Shown here one piece after another: positions 21,154-32,332 of a stretch of DNA of 64,000 bases. Position numbers and translations under genes: made by a program. The notes beneath the pieces are model-generated. The model saw only the letters and a list, made by a program, of their open reading frames with translations, made no database searches and had not been told where the DNA came from. Numbering within the stretch: the stretch's first letter is position 1; every line of letters begins with the position of its first letter. The DNA is from Petasospora fabianii (taxonomy: Eukaryota; Ascomycota; Saccharomycetes; Phaffomycetales; Wickerhamomycetaceae), in assembly GCA_022641835.1 (NCBI GenBank), contig CP048715.1, positions 496,001-560,000 of the forward strand, written 5' to 3'.

Positions 21154-21393
21154 ACTAATCGCTAATATTGGTTATTGAGTTTTGGAAAAAAGGAAATAAA
21201 CTTTTGCATTAATGTTCTCCCCTTAAATTTGGTGGATGGGCTATCGGTGTCCATAGTGTAGTTAAGTTGCAGACCTTTGTATTCAATACTAACTGTGATA
21301 TTAATAGACTGCTCTACAATCTACCAGCTAATAGACTTCGAACATCTTGAATAGATTTCGTTGATACACATCCTCTTGACGAGAATAATTACT

Positions 21394-22202
21394 TTACTGT
21401 CCGAGATCTTCAACATAGTGCGCATCCCCGCCACGACTCAATAACGCCTTCAATTTAAACTTCTTACTCTCTGGAAGATTGACCAACTTTTCCAAAATGA
21501 TTCTCAGCTTTGTCATCTCTTCATGTAGCTCATCCCTACCAGCCACCGGTATATTCCTTTGAATGGATTGTCTTTCGCCAATCTTAGTCTGTAGTAGATG
21601 TTTATACTTCTTTACCAGTTCTGTTTTTCTCCTTAGTTGCTCCAACTCATTTACTTTATCCAAGACTTCTTTCCTCATGTTTGAATATTCATCGTAATTC
21701 TCATCTTCAACAACGGGCAATTGTTTAACTTGTGTGATAATATCCTCTAGTACATATGTCTTGAGTTCTGGGTCAATCTTTATCGGGACATTGAAATCTG
21801 TGATATTTGAAAAAGCTTGACGTTGCTCTTCAGCTCGATCTTCCCATAATTGATGAATCTGATTTGCAATTTGTGCTGTTGCTTGCTTGGAGAAAAGTTG
21901 ACGATAGTGGTTGGCAATGTGGATATTGACTTTGTAGGTGTGATGTTAGTACTGAGATGTTGTAAGAGACCGTTGTGAGAAAATCTCCCCAAAATTGCGG
22001 AAGCACATCACTTTGGTTAAGCTGATGTCCTGGACATACCTTTTTGTAACGCTGAGGCCAACTCTTTGCGTGTGAGATGGCCCTCTGTGACAAGTTGATT
22101 CAAAGTCTCATCAATAGTAATTGGGGCTTTTAAAACTTCAATCTGCGATTCAATGAAGCTACTGACACTTCGTGTTGTGGATTTCCTGTTCCTTGTGCTC
22201 AT
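21394..22202 (-). CDS. NKP1: Nkp1/Fta4-family inner-kinetochore subunit (two exons)
   Basis: Exon 1 is 22202-22040 and exon 2 is 21929-21394. The 109-base intron has donor GTATGT, branch TACTAAC and acceptor AAAG. Removing it gives one 232-residue frame (Nkp1 in yeast is 238). N-terminal SFIESQIEVLKAPI, then a helix ending VNIHIANHYRQLFSKQAT and QIANQIHQLW, match the Fta4 pattern (hydrophobic QI-L-P, then LN--L--H-R--YS-QA--HVA-QI--LYW). The C-terminal half is coiled coil (residues ~145-210). In the family it belongs to the Ctf19/COMA-associated (CCAN) complex at centromeres. Being convergent with RPP2 next door is the same order as in S. cerevisiae. The protein is fast-evolving, so the synteny carries much of the weight. 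Confidence 0.8.
21930..22038 (-). other. Spliceosomal intron of NKP1
   Basis: 109 bases in phase 1: donor GTATGT at 22039-22034 (first base just inside the exon border), branch point TACTAAC, acceptor ACAAAG. Unspliced, the frame stops soon after the donor. Confidence 0.82.
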
Positions 22203-22606
22203 TTCTTTTCTTGTTTATGGTGATTTCCTCTGGTTATATGTCCTGAATCGTCACTGACCACGCTCTCCACATACACACTGACGCGTCTTGTTTTCTCATG
22301 TAAATCGCGTTCTGCCAAAACACATGAGCGAGCCGACGGAATACCGTCGGATACAAAACATTAGACAAAACCACAGACACAACTTTTTGGCGACTTCAAC
22401 TACATCATTTGACCTAGAAAAAGTCTAGGCAAAAGATATATGTTGCAATGATAGTCCAGGTTCTAGATCCTCTATGGAGTGAAAGCGCCTCGGTTCGTCT
22501 ATAACATCCCTGCATGAAGACCCTTCAGCTGAGCTAAAAAAAAACACACTTCCCCATAGCCCATCCGTAGGCTTCTATGATGTTAGGTGTGTAAAGTAGT
22601 CAAGGG

Positions 22607-22638
22607 ACCGAGGGGGCACCCTCCCAGGGTACCTCGGT
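22607..22638 (+). other. GC-rich nested hairpin
   Basis: The outer arms ACCGAGG and CCTCGGT pair perfectly (7 bp). Inside, ACCCT and AGGGT pair (5 bp) around a CCC loop, with an internal loop of GGGC opposite A. It is in noncoding DNA and could belong to a structured transcript. Confidence 0.4.
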
Positions 22639-25290
22639 ATGGATAATGTGTAGTATCTTGTTTTCTTGGCTGTAAAGCGGACATAGGTATAGGGGTCACC
22701 GCTGCATAGACCAAGACGTCACTGTAAGACCCATCGATTACAGCGTGGAGAGCATGCGATAAGGCCCGATTGATGACGATGGGACTAAGGTTGTATGAAG
22801 TTAATGTGCCGTGTCATGTACCCTTGTGTCTTTGAAGTTGGCAGACACGGATGATCCTATTGATGTCGGGCGCTGGAGAGCGCCGGTGAGCGCCTGTGAT
22901 GCCGATGGGGTCTTTTGATAACTGAGGCCTTGCAGTTTTGACGGGGAAGATCTTTAGTTCACCGTAGCAGCGCCCACGGAAGTTTTATAGAAGGGGTCCA
23001 TACACATGTAGATAAGGAGTAATTGAGAGCTCGATCACAGCCTTACTAACACCAAATTCTATTGATAGACTTGTACAAGTATTATCAGATAGCGGGGCTC
23101 CCTGATAGTAGTCTTGGAAAGAGCGGGGCAGGGGGCAACAACTGACTAATCAAACTATTATTGTATAGAGTTGAGATTAGCGCCGTGTTTGCTCGGATTT
23201 ACCGCCTCGGGCCATGATCAGAAAAGCGCGTTGTTCGGCGGTTGTATAACAACAACAGCGACCATATCCGAATGTGTATCAAAAAGGCATCAGATGAATA
23301 GTGTGATCTGTGGAGGAGCCTGTTTCACATGCACGTAGCTAGAGTCTCAGGACGAACGGGAGGTAGTCCCGTGTGCAGGAGCTACACCTTGCTAGAAGAA
23401 TTGTGTGTTATCAAGATGGTTTGTCTATGAGGTGATGTGATGAGTCCACACATATCCGATTTCAAGCGAAAAGTGGTGTTCATGTTGGTTTCAGTGGACT
23501 AGATGAGGACTGTACTGGACTAAAAGGAGAGCTTGTTTGTATCACAGGGGTAATCTTGCGTTGTCCCTTTAAGGATCGATCGCCATCGATCTGTACCGCC
23601 CGCACACACACACAAATACTGTAAGCATACGAGATACTACGGCATCGGGTATCCAGTCTCCAGTCAAAGCGGAACAACCTTCAACAGTTAAGGAATAGAT
23701 ACATAGATACAGCTATACTCTCCGCAAAAACGCAAACAAGTAATTATGGAGAGACTAAGCTGCCGATGGGACCAGCGGATGACCGAACCTCAAAGCCCAG
23801 CCTGTTATGCTGTTTTTTTTTTTCTTGTTAACCTCACGCCCAGGCCACATAGTCCGCATGCGACATTTACGAACCAAAAGAAGACATTATCTCCGCGCAG
23901 AGCCGCGGGAACTCCGCTTTTCCCGTTCTCGAAGCATTGTCTCCGTACAGCTCGGCGTTTCCACTGTATGTTCCGGGCCTAATTCTCGGGCCCTTTTTTT
24001 TCTTGTTTGTTAATGGAGTGGCATAGAGCTCGCGCGTGATGATTAGAAATGGACAAGTCCTTGAGTTGATGCTTGCTTTCTTCTATTATCTAATCCTAGG
24101 GTATGGTCATCGGATCGGTGTGGTGGCTGCCTAGAGCTAATGGGGTAGAGGTGGCCAATGCAACCTGCCAAAAGGGTCTGTTCGCTAGACATTGCGCATC
24201 AGCAGGTCGACGGTGCGTCGGGAAGTAGAGGTGCCTTACACGAACGTCAACGGACTTTTTTCCAAGGACCTGTAACTAGCTAGCACTGTGGCTACAGATC
24301 CAGTTAGTGGCTACCGCCACAATGGTGCTCATAACTCACGTTTTCCTACTAAAAAGGATCCCTCCCTAGCCCCAGTCAGTTCTTCTCGGGAAACTCCACA
24401 AACTGTGCATTCTCCTGCGGATTTGCAGTACGGCAATGGGACCTGGAACCTGGAACATTGACCCATCTCCTCTAGACCCGTGACCCTGGAGAGGGGACGC
24501 AGACCCAAAACTTTGATTGGTTGCCACAACGCTTGGACCATGCCCTATTTCCGGCGAACACTTCCAGACATCCCGGCGTCCAAGCTACCAGGCCCCTGCC
24601 CTCCTATCCCCCGCTCAGGAACCAACCATCATAAGGAATGCCGCACTTCAGAAGGACCTTTCCCCTCGTCTCTTAAATAACCCCGACAACTGTGAAGAGC
24701 GGCCGCTTAACCGACCCTCAGACTGTGCAACTGGCCGAACGGCTGCAAAACAGCGGTATAAACTTATACAACAATTGTAAACTTTAGTTGGACAACTGTC
24801 GATGCCAGATGACCCAGCTAACAGCACACCGTTGCAACTTGCTTCGGCAACAAGGGATTTTACCGGCCTTGGCTGTAACGATCTCCGCCGCGGCCCGCAG
24901 AAATCAGCCCTTATTGGGACTAGACCATCTAGTCCCACAATGTTCGTATCCATGCGTAGGGCAAACAATTGGCCGGCAAGATAAGTAGTGGAGCTCCCGC
25001 TCCCTCTCAGCCCTCCGGGATCGTCATGGACACATATTCTGGTTCTTTTGTCTCTCTATCCTCTTTTCATTCATCCACTGAACTCTCTTCTAGGTGTCCT
25101 GGATCATATCATTACTCATCACAAGCTGTTCAAAAACAGCAGCATCAAGGTCTCCCCCTCCCCCATCACAGTCGCTATAACTGTACTGTAACAACCACAC
25201 CACGTTCCACGGTAATCCAGCGCCTTTGTTCATAACCATTCCCTCAACTAGATTTTAAGACACCTTCTTTTCGATCGTTTTGAAACTCTA

Positions 25291-25325
25291 TTCTCTCTTT
25301 CTCTCTCTCTCTCTCTTTCTCTCTC
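25291..25325 (+). repeat. CT-rich simple repeat in a leader region
   Basis: An interrupted (CT)n tract 67 bases upstream of the ATG at 25392, probably in the 5' UTR or core promoter. Pyrimidine tracts just upstream of starts are common in yeasts. Confidence 0.8.
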
Positions 25326-25391
25326 GCCCGCCTCCTGCTCTTGAAAGCAACACTGCTTATAGTCACATCACGATCTCCGGAACACACATAA

Positions 25392-26954
25392 ATGTCCGTT
25401 TCAACAGGGGCCTCCGCTAAGAGTGGTATAGACTCTCCAACAACAGACGTCACAACCATGTCTGCTGAATTGAAAGACAGCGTTAAGAAGATTGAGTTCA
25501 AGAATCTCATCAAAGACAAAGTTCTAAAGCCTTCCAAGCTCGCAAGATTTGACAATGTAAGAGGTCATCACTCTCATTTAGTAATCAGAGACTCTCACTA
25601 CCTCCTTAAAGCTCCAACTTCCTTCATAACTTGTGCCTCGTGTCACAGAGGTCGTGTTCTCAAGATCAGCATGATTCAAGAACTCACAACAGAGCAAATC
25701 CTTGACGAGATTTATCACACAATCCTCAAAAACCCATGCTCAAAGAGAAAGAACACCTCTAAGGAGAATCAAGTCATTTCTGATGCCTACAAAAAGCAAC
25801 AACTTGGTGCCATTACACCAGCATTTGGTGCTCATGACAAATACAAGAGAAACCACCCACTGGGATCTTTGCAACAGTTACCTACATATCTTCCACAAAC
25901 ACCAATGGTCCTACTACCACAAACCAATGGTTATCCACTCCCGCCAGCCTCTTCGATACACGAATCAATTGTCCCAAACACATCACAAAATACCACATCC
26001 GACCAAGTACCTACATTTGACGCGTTCTTCAGCGATTTTGAGCCGTTGACAAACTTCCCACAACTCTCTAAAACAATGGAGATCGCCTCTACAGGATCCG
26101 CTGTTAAAGTTACATCTTTTACTCTCACCTCACTTTTCAATGCTCAATCAAACTTCCCTGCTAACTTGGACATGTTTCTCTCACAAGCCATGTCCCAGCA
26201 ATTTGGTACACAATTCTTCACAGAGGATACACTCTTTGTCCCATTGCCAACATATGCATGTACCTTGTTCGCTAAGGACTCCAACAAGCTTCATTTCAGA
26301 CGTGATGAAGTCTTCCAACGAGTTCTTAATGCCCGTATCCATGACTTTGTCCACCAGCCTAATGTCAACTTGAGCAACTTGAGAATCATTATTATGTTCA
26401 ATGCATTCCAAGAAGGCGTACCAGATCGCCCACAAGAAAACCAAAGTCACAAGTATGTAGGAAACGTGTACGTTCTTCACTCTTTCTCTGTGCTTGCGGA
26501 CTCCAGTCTCAGTTTCTCCAACTTAAGATACAGTTTTAATCACAACTACACATGGATTGACTCCAAACATGAGGCTGCCAAAAACGAACTGTTCAACGAA
26601 CTAATCTTGTCAAAATTGCAAAACGAGGTGTTTATGAAGACGAATGAAGTTGCCCTTGGAACTCACGTCAACCCCTTGGTGCTCGATAGAGCAGCACTTA
26701 TGACTGTGATACCATTCACCACGGAGGATACTTTTGTCCTGAGCGCAAGTGGAAGTTTGTTTGTCGTTTGCTTCATCTGTTTAAAGCTATTAAGAATCTT
26801 GACTGGTGAAGATGGCTTACAGATGATTGGGTATGTCAGTACCGTTCATTTCAACTCCAAGTTTCATCTTTACCTACTGAGGTTGATGCTCGAGAACTTG
26901 AAACAGGGATCTGATGCGGGCAAACATGAGTATGTCAGGGCTCCGGAGTTTTGA
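25392..26954 (+). CDS. Orphan protein with a degenerate copper-fist-like N-terminal motif
   Basis: This is a 520-residue intronless ORF. Near residue 57 it reads RGHHSHLV, and 22-26 residues on ITCASCHRGR. The spacing recalls the copper-fist DNA-binding domain (RGH....C.H.D..L......QC.HCR) of Ace1/Mac1. The first Cys and His ligands appear replaced and the loop is ~3 residues shorter, so metal binding is doubtful. Residues ~120-230 are Pro/Gln/Asn-rich and low-complexity. The C-terminal half (~250-500) looks folded, with a hydrophobic segment near SGSLFVVCFICLKLL that could be buried or membrane-associated. I do not recognise the family. The long upstream desert suits a regulator. An alternative start ATG (MSAELKDS) lies at 25458. 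Confidence 0.72.
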   Translation: MSVSTGASAKSGIDSPTTDVTTMSAELKDSVKKIEFKNLIKDKVLKPSKLARFDNVRGHHSHLVIRDSHYLLKAPTSFITCASCHRGRVLKISMIQELTTEQILDEIYHTILKNPCSKRKNTSKENQVISDAYKKQQLGAITPAFGAHDKYKRNHPLGSLQQLPTYLPQTPMVLLPQTNGYPLPPASSIHESIVPNTSQNTTSDQVPTFDAFFSDFEPLTNFPQLSKTMEIASTGSAVKVTSFTLTSLFNAQSNFPANLDMFLSQAMSQQFGTQFFTEDTLFVPLPTYACTLFAKDSNKLHFRRDEVFQRVLNARIHDFVHQPNVNLSNLRIIIMFNAFQEGVPDRPQENQSHKYVGNVYVLHSFSVLADSSLSFSNLRYSFNHNYTWIDSKHEAAKNELFNELILSKLQNEVFMKTNEVALGTHVNPLVLDRAALMTVIPFTTEDTFVLSASGSLFVVCFICLKLLRILTGEDGLQMIGYVSTVHFNSKFHLYLLRLMLENLKQGSDAGKHEYVRAPEF

Positions 26955-27288
26955 ATACTGGACAGTTTATAACGTGTTAATGGTGTTAATGGCGTAATAT
27001 TCATTGGTTTTTACTTCTATTTTGTACTTTGCGTGCTGAATAGAGCTGATTCAGACATAGATATCGCTTGGTAGAGAGCGGTCAAGTATAGCTGACATCC
27101 TACCATTCGCATTTGTAAGCATCCCTACAACCAACACGCACAACGCATAACAGATCCATAATTCCATCAGCATCGATACCAAAAGGTTCTCTACAATAGA
27201 ATTTAAATTATAACTTGTATTCCAGTCAATAAAGAAGAAAACAGCTCAAAAGAACAGAAGAAGAAAAGACGTTATCCAAATAAACACC
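26955..27288. other. Convergent 3' region between the orphan and EFT
   Basis: 334 AT-rich bases shared by the 3' UTRs of two convergent genes. No gene or repeat of note. Confidence 0.5.
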
Positions 27289-30286
27289 TTACAACTTGTC
27301 GTAGTACTCAGTGTAGTCTGGAACGTTCTCCTTAAGACCCTGTCTCTTACGGGAGTTGACAACAATCTCACCAGCCTTGGAGGTTGGGTCGGTTGGGTCA
27401 GTTGGGAGGGTAGCCCAGTGGTCGAACACCATCTGTGGGAAAGCCTGACCACCAGTAGCCTGTCTCAACTCACCAGTGAAACCGAAGGACTCGTTAACTG
27501 GCAAGTAAGCCTTGACAGTGAACAATGGGGTACCTGGTCTCTGCTCCTCGGAGACGACCTGACCTCTCTTCTTGTTAAGAACAGAGTAGATACCACCGAC
27601 AGCGGTCTCTGGACACTGGATCTCGACAAGGAAGACTGGCTCCTGAATTCTTGGCTCAGCCAACAACATAGCGGCGTAAGTAACTCTTCTCATAGTTGGA
27701 AGAATCTGACCAGCACCTCTGTGGATGGAATCAGCGTGGAGAGTAACATCCATGATGTTGAATCTAATACCACGGAGAGACTCCTCAAGGATTGGACCAG
27801 CACCGGAAGCCCAAGCGAAACCGGAAACAACAGAGTCCTTGATCTCAGACAAGTACTGGACAGCCTTGGTCTGGTCAACAACAACGTTTGGACCGTTACC
27901 CTCTGGACCGAAACACCAGATCTTTCTGGCGTCAGTGACATCCCAACCGAACTCGTCAGCCATGATTCTGGCACGAGCCTTGAAATCGTCCTTGGCAGAG
28001 ATCTTACCAGACTCAATAGCGACGGAGGTCTCCTCACCCAATGGCTCAGCCTTCAAGTAGATACGGTTATGCTTGTTTGGAGACTTAGACAAAGCAACCA
28101 TGGAGGACTCACCCTCAACGGTCTCTCTGTAAGAAACGACTGGTGGGGAAATCTTCAATGGAACACCAGCGTGGTCGTTCTCCAAATCCTGAAGACAAAT
28201 CTCCAAGTGCAACTCACCGGTACAAGCAACAATGTGCTCACCAGACTCGTTCATGGTGGTCAAGACACATGGGTCAGACTTGGACAATCTCTTAAGACCC
28301 TCAACAAGCTTTGGCAAGTCAGAAGCGTTCTTAACCTCAACAGCGACCTGAACAACAGGAGAGACAGAGAACTTCATGACCTTCATGTTGTGAGCAGCAT
28401 CGTTGGTGGTGATGGTACCAGACTTAAGCAAGAACTGGTCAATACCAACCAAACCAATAATGTTACCGGCTGGACAGTCGTCAATTGGCTCGACGGTTCT
28501 ACCCATCATAAGGACAACTCTCTGGATAGCCTTCAAGAAGAGGTCATCCTTCTTACCTGGGATGTAGTTTGGACCCTGGATTCTGATCTTCTGACCGGAC
28601 TTAACAGTACCGGCGAAGACACGACCGAAGGCGTAGAATCTACCCTTATCGGAGGTTGGAACCATCTTGGAGACGTACAACATCAAGTCAGCCTTGGCGT
28701 CACACTTTCTGATGGCCTCACAGAACTGGTCATCGGATGGACCCTCGTACAAAGTCTCAGCTCTGTAAGCCTGGGCAGTGACTGGGGATGGCAAGTGGAG
28801 GACAATCATCTCCAAAAGAGCATCAGCAGCTGGCAAGAACTTCTTCATGACAACCTTCAAGAGAGCCTTACCCTCAAGGTCCTTCTCGTCACCCTTAAGA
28901 ACAATGTCGAGCTTGTCCAAGAGAGTTGGGATCTCGTCCTTCTTGAAGTTCATGATGGAAGAGAAGAGTCTGAAGATTGGGTCCAAGACGAACATGTTGA
29001 AGGCACGCTCCAACTGCTTTCCGTCAGCGTCCTTCTCCTTGTTGGTCCACTTCTTGGTCTTTGGGTTGAAGTAAGAGTCACCCCACAATCTCTCCATCAT
29101 CTTGTTCTTGTCAACACCGAACTTCTTGGAGTATCTGGTGGCGAACTGACGGACAGTGAAGGCCCAACCGTGAAGACCGGAACCGAAGGCAACGGTACCA
29201 CGCTCTGGGTAGACCTGGACATCACCGAGAACTGGGTCAGTGTAGGTAGAGATGATAACGTTAACGGACTCAACAGTTCTGGAGAAGGACTGGTAAAGGT
29301 CCTCCTTGGTGACCTGCAACTCAAGCAAAGCTCTGTCGACCTTGTTGATGACGACAACTGGCTTAATTCTCTCACCAAGAGACTGTCTCAAAACGGTCTC
29401 GGTCTGGACACAGACACCCTCAACACAGTCAACGACGACAAGAGCACCATCGGTAACACGCAAAGCGGCAGTAACTTCAGAAGAGAAGTCAACGTGACCT
29501 GGGGAGTCAATCAAGTTAATCAAGAACTGGTTACCCTCGGTCTTCTGCTTGATGTCCTTAACATCCTCCTCGGAACACTCAGAGTAAAGGGAGATAGCAG
29601 TGGACTTGATGGTAATACCACGCTCCTGCTCATCCTTTCTGGTGTCCATGAAACGAGCCTCACCGGCGTTCTTGGCAGAGATAATACCGGCACGCTGAAC
29701 CAAGGAGTCGGTCAAAGTAGACTTACCGTGGTCAACGTGGGCAATGACGGACATGTTACGGACGTTGGTAACCTTGTCCATAAGGCCACGCATTTGCTAG
29801 ATTCGGAGTTAGTAACGAGTTCACGTAGCCTTAACGTTGGAAAATGACAAGATCACATGGTAAGGTAAGAAGCAAGAGGACTGGAAAGCCGCTGAATGTC
29901 GAAGGAGCCATATCGAAGTTCCAATGTGTGCGCTAAGGCAACATAATTGTTCAATGTTCCCCTTCGGCCTCCAGTGGCGTTGCTCATCCCTTCTAGTTTG
30001 CAAAAAAACACAAACCATGTAAAACTTGAAATGAGCCAGTGTTAAAATGGCGGCAGCGCTGAATAGGCACATACATCAACTGTGAAGTTCACTGTTTTGT
30101 CTGTTAGTACCACTGATCATTCAAAAGTAGGGTGGAAAACCGGTGTCATGCTCATTGGGTGATCAATGGCCCCTCGGATGTCTGCCCTTAAAATATCTGG
30201 AGCCCGCCGGATTGCCTGGCTCAACCGTGGGCGGTGATCACTGAAATGAGCGACTGGTTTCCCAATTGTAATGTGTACTTACCCAT
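27289..30286 (-). CDS. EFT2: Elongation factor 2 (eEF2), three exons
   Basis: The coding parts are 30286-30283 (ATGG), 30091-30075 (17 bases) and 29796-27289. Spliced, they encode 842 residues, the exact length of yeast eEF2. The N-terminus [15 protein letters not shown] is only produced by including the tiny middle exon; the last exon alone would begin at M9. The G-domain has AHVDHGKST (P loop), DSPGHVDF and NKVD. His699, in IHRGAGQ, is the residue modified to diphthamide and lies at the same number as in yeast. eEF2 is the GTPase that translocates the ribosome. Codon bias is extreme, which also creates a long meaningless antisense frame. The order with VPS17 and the HAD gene equals YOR131C-VPS17-EFT1. 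Confidence 0.96.
29797..30074 (-). other. EFT intron 2
   Basis: 278 bases: donor GTATGT directly after GTTGAT, branch TACTAAC, acceptor AATCTAG, then CAAATGCGT. Phase 0 between Asp7 and Gln8. Confidence 0.9.
30092..30282 (-). other. EFT intron 1
   Basis: 191 bases: donor GTAAGT after ATGG, branch TACTAAC, acceptor AAACAG. It interrupts the second codon (G|TG) in phase 1. Confidence 0.88.
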
Positions 30287-30721
30287 CTTGACTGTTTTTT
30301 GATATTAAGTTGAGATGGTTGTCTCTATGGTAGCCCTTCAAGTCCTACGATGAAGCGTTAAAAAAGTGGGAGCAAAATTTTCAACCCGCCCGCTGCCAGC
30401 TGCGCGCCTGATTTTTTTTTTTTTTTTTTTCCTTTTCAGGGAGGGAATTCGCGCATATTCTTATTCTGAGAACTGCGCTGGTTGGCTGGTTGGCTGGGCA
30501 GGAATTCTCGCCTGGGTGTGCTCAGCATTACGCAGAGATTCATTAGCCGCAGGGAGGGGTTGTTGGGCCATGATGTGGGGCTGCATCACATTAGGCCCGA
30601 TTGGTAACCATGTGGCCTATAGACACGCTATCAATCGGCAATAAGTGCAATCTCAAGGGCTCGACAACTACGTCGTATTCTGCTGAAACGTGGCTATGCT
30701 CTTAAAAGTATACAACACGGA
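30287..30721. other. EFT promoter region
   Basis: 435 bases between the VPS17 stop and the EFT start codon. A 19-base T run lies at 30412-30430, a likely nucleosome-free element for the strongly expressed EFT gene. No separate gene is seen. Confidence 0.5.
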
Positions 30722-32332
30722 CTAGAAAGTGGAGCCTCCCAGAAGAGAGGCAGCGTTGCGAGCATCGATTGGGATCTCATCTACAGCTTCCTCCTCCACA
30801 GGCACCTCCTCCTCTGGTATGTCTGGTACCTGTGGCTCCTCACGAAGAAGATCAGTGGTAATATGTGACACCTTGCGGTCTCCACTCCAGCTGTCTCCAT
30901 CCGGACCCTGGCTGGATGTGCTGACAGCCTTCGTCACTGGGTAGGCCTCACGTCCAAGACGAGCTAGACCTCCATTCTCATCGACAAGTCTAACGTCCAG
31001 TCTGACTTTCTCCAATGCCCTAAGCTTTCTTCTCTCATACTCAATCTTTCTAATCACACACTCCTTAAAGATCATCTTGATCTCCTGGTCGAGGATCTTC
31101 AAATACTCCTGCTTCTCAATAAGCATCTCCTCTGTGATTCTCTTAATCTTCTGGGTAAGTTTTTCCTCATAGGCACTAGCCTCCTCCAACGATCTGATAG
31201 CCTCATCGACTTTTATCGGATTGATATCCCTCTTCATTCTCAGTTTCCTGGCATTTTCATGCTTGATCTTGGTGTTCCCTTGAGCTGTGATTAAATCTCT
31301 CATGAGTAAGTGTCTGTTTGTCAATGCCTCCTTTATGATGTATCCATCATTAATAACGTGTTGTAATCCATCGCCCAGCGTGGCTAGGTCAAAGGATCCC
31401 AGCACAGAGTCGTAGTCACCAAGCGCCGTGATAGTCTTACCAACTCTCTTCCACATGTTCTGCATACCAGGATGGTGATTTTCCAAAGTGCTAAGCTCTG
31501 TGATCTTGACACCGAGATCATTCTCCTGTTGTGCCAGCTGTTTTCTGATTTTGGTCAGTTTGTCGAGTTTTTCAGTGATGCTTTTAGCGTTCTGATATAT
31601 CGACTTTATCAGTGGTCTGAGTTCGGCCAATTCAAGAACTTCATCGTATGGAGGTTGGAATTGTTTGAGTGTCTTTCTCTTCAGTCCAGACGCTGGAAGC
31701 TTGGACTTATTAACTGGTGAGTATGTACCAAAGTCGCTCTCAATAAAGAACACGAATTCTTCATTGCGTATTATGATTGGATTGGCTGTGATTCTGCTGA
31801 ACCATATCTGGAAATTTTGAATGGTACGTCTGTAATCTTCCTCGTTCTGAATTCCATAGTTGGTACACGAGAGAGGGAGAGCTGGTACGAAACACTCTGG
31901 ATTGGCACCATTGAGAAACTTCCAGAATGTAGTGAACTCATGATATGACTTCTTCACACTCTTGTAAGTTTTCTTGCGGAAGTGTGGGATATCTGTGCTC
32001 AAGTCAAAGATGACACCTGGGTTCTCCTTCTTGTTAGAGAGAGACCCGCTTCTCTCCAACGCGGTCACCTTGACTGTGATCCTGTATTTGTCCTTCTCCT
32101 GTCGTTCAGGAAGAAGTGACTTGGATGGATGCGGGGTTTGTGAATGTTTAGAATCCTCTGAATCGTTCTTAGGTGGAGCTTCTGGGGCTGTTTCAAGTGT
32201 CGACTCCTCAATTGGTGCTGTTGTCGTTCTTTGTTCCTCCCCCTCAGGTGCAGCTGTCACTGGTGACGGTACCGATGGCTCTGCAAAGGGATTGTTGTCG
32301 AATTCATCTGGATCATAGGGAGTAGCAGACAT
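30722..32332 (-). CDS. VPS17: Retromer sorting nexin Vps17
   Basis: This is a 536-residue PX-BAR protein. The N-terminal ~90 residues are acidic and disordered (YDPDEFDNNPFAEP). A divergent PX domain spans ~90-215, with HEFTTFWKFLNGA and FVPALP. A coiled-coil BAR domain covers ~230-440. The tail is acidic. Vps17 pairs with Vps5 as the membrane-bending part of the retromer and returns Vps10 and other receptors from endosome to Golgi. The start is the ATG at 32332; six codons more upstream reach only a TTG. It shares a 313-base divergent promoter with the HAD gene, as in S. cerevisiae YOR131C-YOR132W. Confidence 0.92.
   Translation of the reverse strand: MSATPYDPDEFDNNPFAEPSVPSPVTAAPEGEEQRTTTAPIEESTLETAPEAPPKNDSEDSKHSQTPHPSKSLLPERQEKDKYRITVKVTALERSGSLSNKKENPGVIFDLSTDIPHFRKKTYKSVKKSYHEFTTFWKFLNGANPECFVPALPLSCTNYGIQNEEDYRRTIQNFQIWFSRITANPIIIRNEEFVFFIESDFGTYSPVNKSKLPASGLKRKTLKQFQPPYDEVLELAELRPLIKSIYQNAKSITEKLDKLTKIRKQLAQQENDLGVKITELSTLENHHPGMQNMWKRVGKTITALGDYDSVLGSFDLATLGDGLQHVINDGYIIKEALTNRHLLMRDLITAQGNTKIKHENARKLRMKRDINPIKVDEAIRSLEEASAYEEKLTQKIKRITEEMLIEKQEYLKILDQEIKMIFKECVIRKIEYERRKLRALEKVRLDVRLVDENGGLARLGREAYPVTKAVSTSSQGPDGDSWSGDRKVSHITTDLLREEPQVPDIPEEEVPVEEEAVDEIPIDARNAASLLGGSTF

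Larger units (their letters stand above)
22203..25391. other. 3.2 kb gene desert upstream of the copper-fist-like orphan
   Basis: No credible coding ORF lies on either strand. The right end carries the leader of the gene at 25392 with a CT-repeat (25291-25325). T runs occur at 23813-23823 and ~23993. A GC-rich nested hairpin sits at 22607-22638 and is listed separately. The stretch has no tRNA hallmark and I see no snRNA that holds up. An extended promoter for a regulator, or an unannotated structural RNA, are both possible. Confidence 0.5.

Noticed and set aside
22649-22668. Short match to the branch-point-binding part of U2 snRNA (GTGTAGTATCT)
   Set aside because: The conserved upstream part of U2 (CTTTTGGCTTAGATCAA) and the Sm site context are missing, so it is likely chance.
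27418-29847. 809-codon open frame on the strand opposite eEF2
   Set aside because: It is the mirror of an extremely codon-biased gene, which lacks stop codons in antisense. The protein has no sensible motif.
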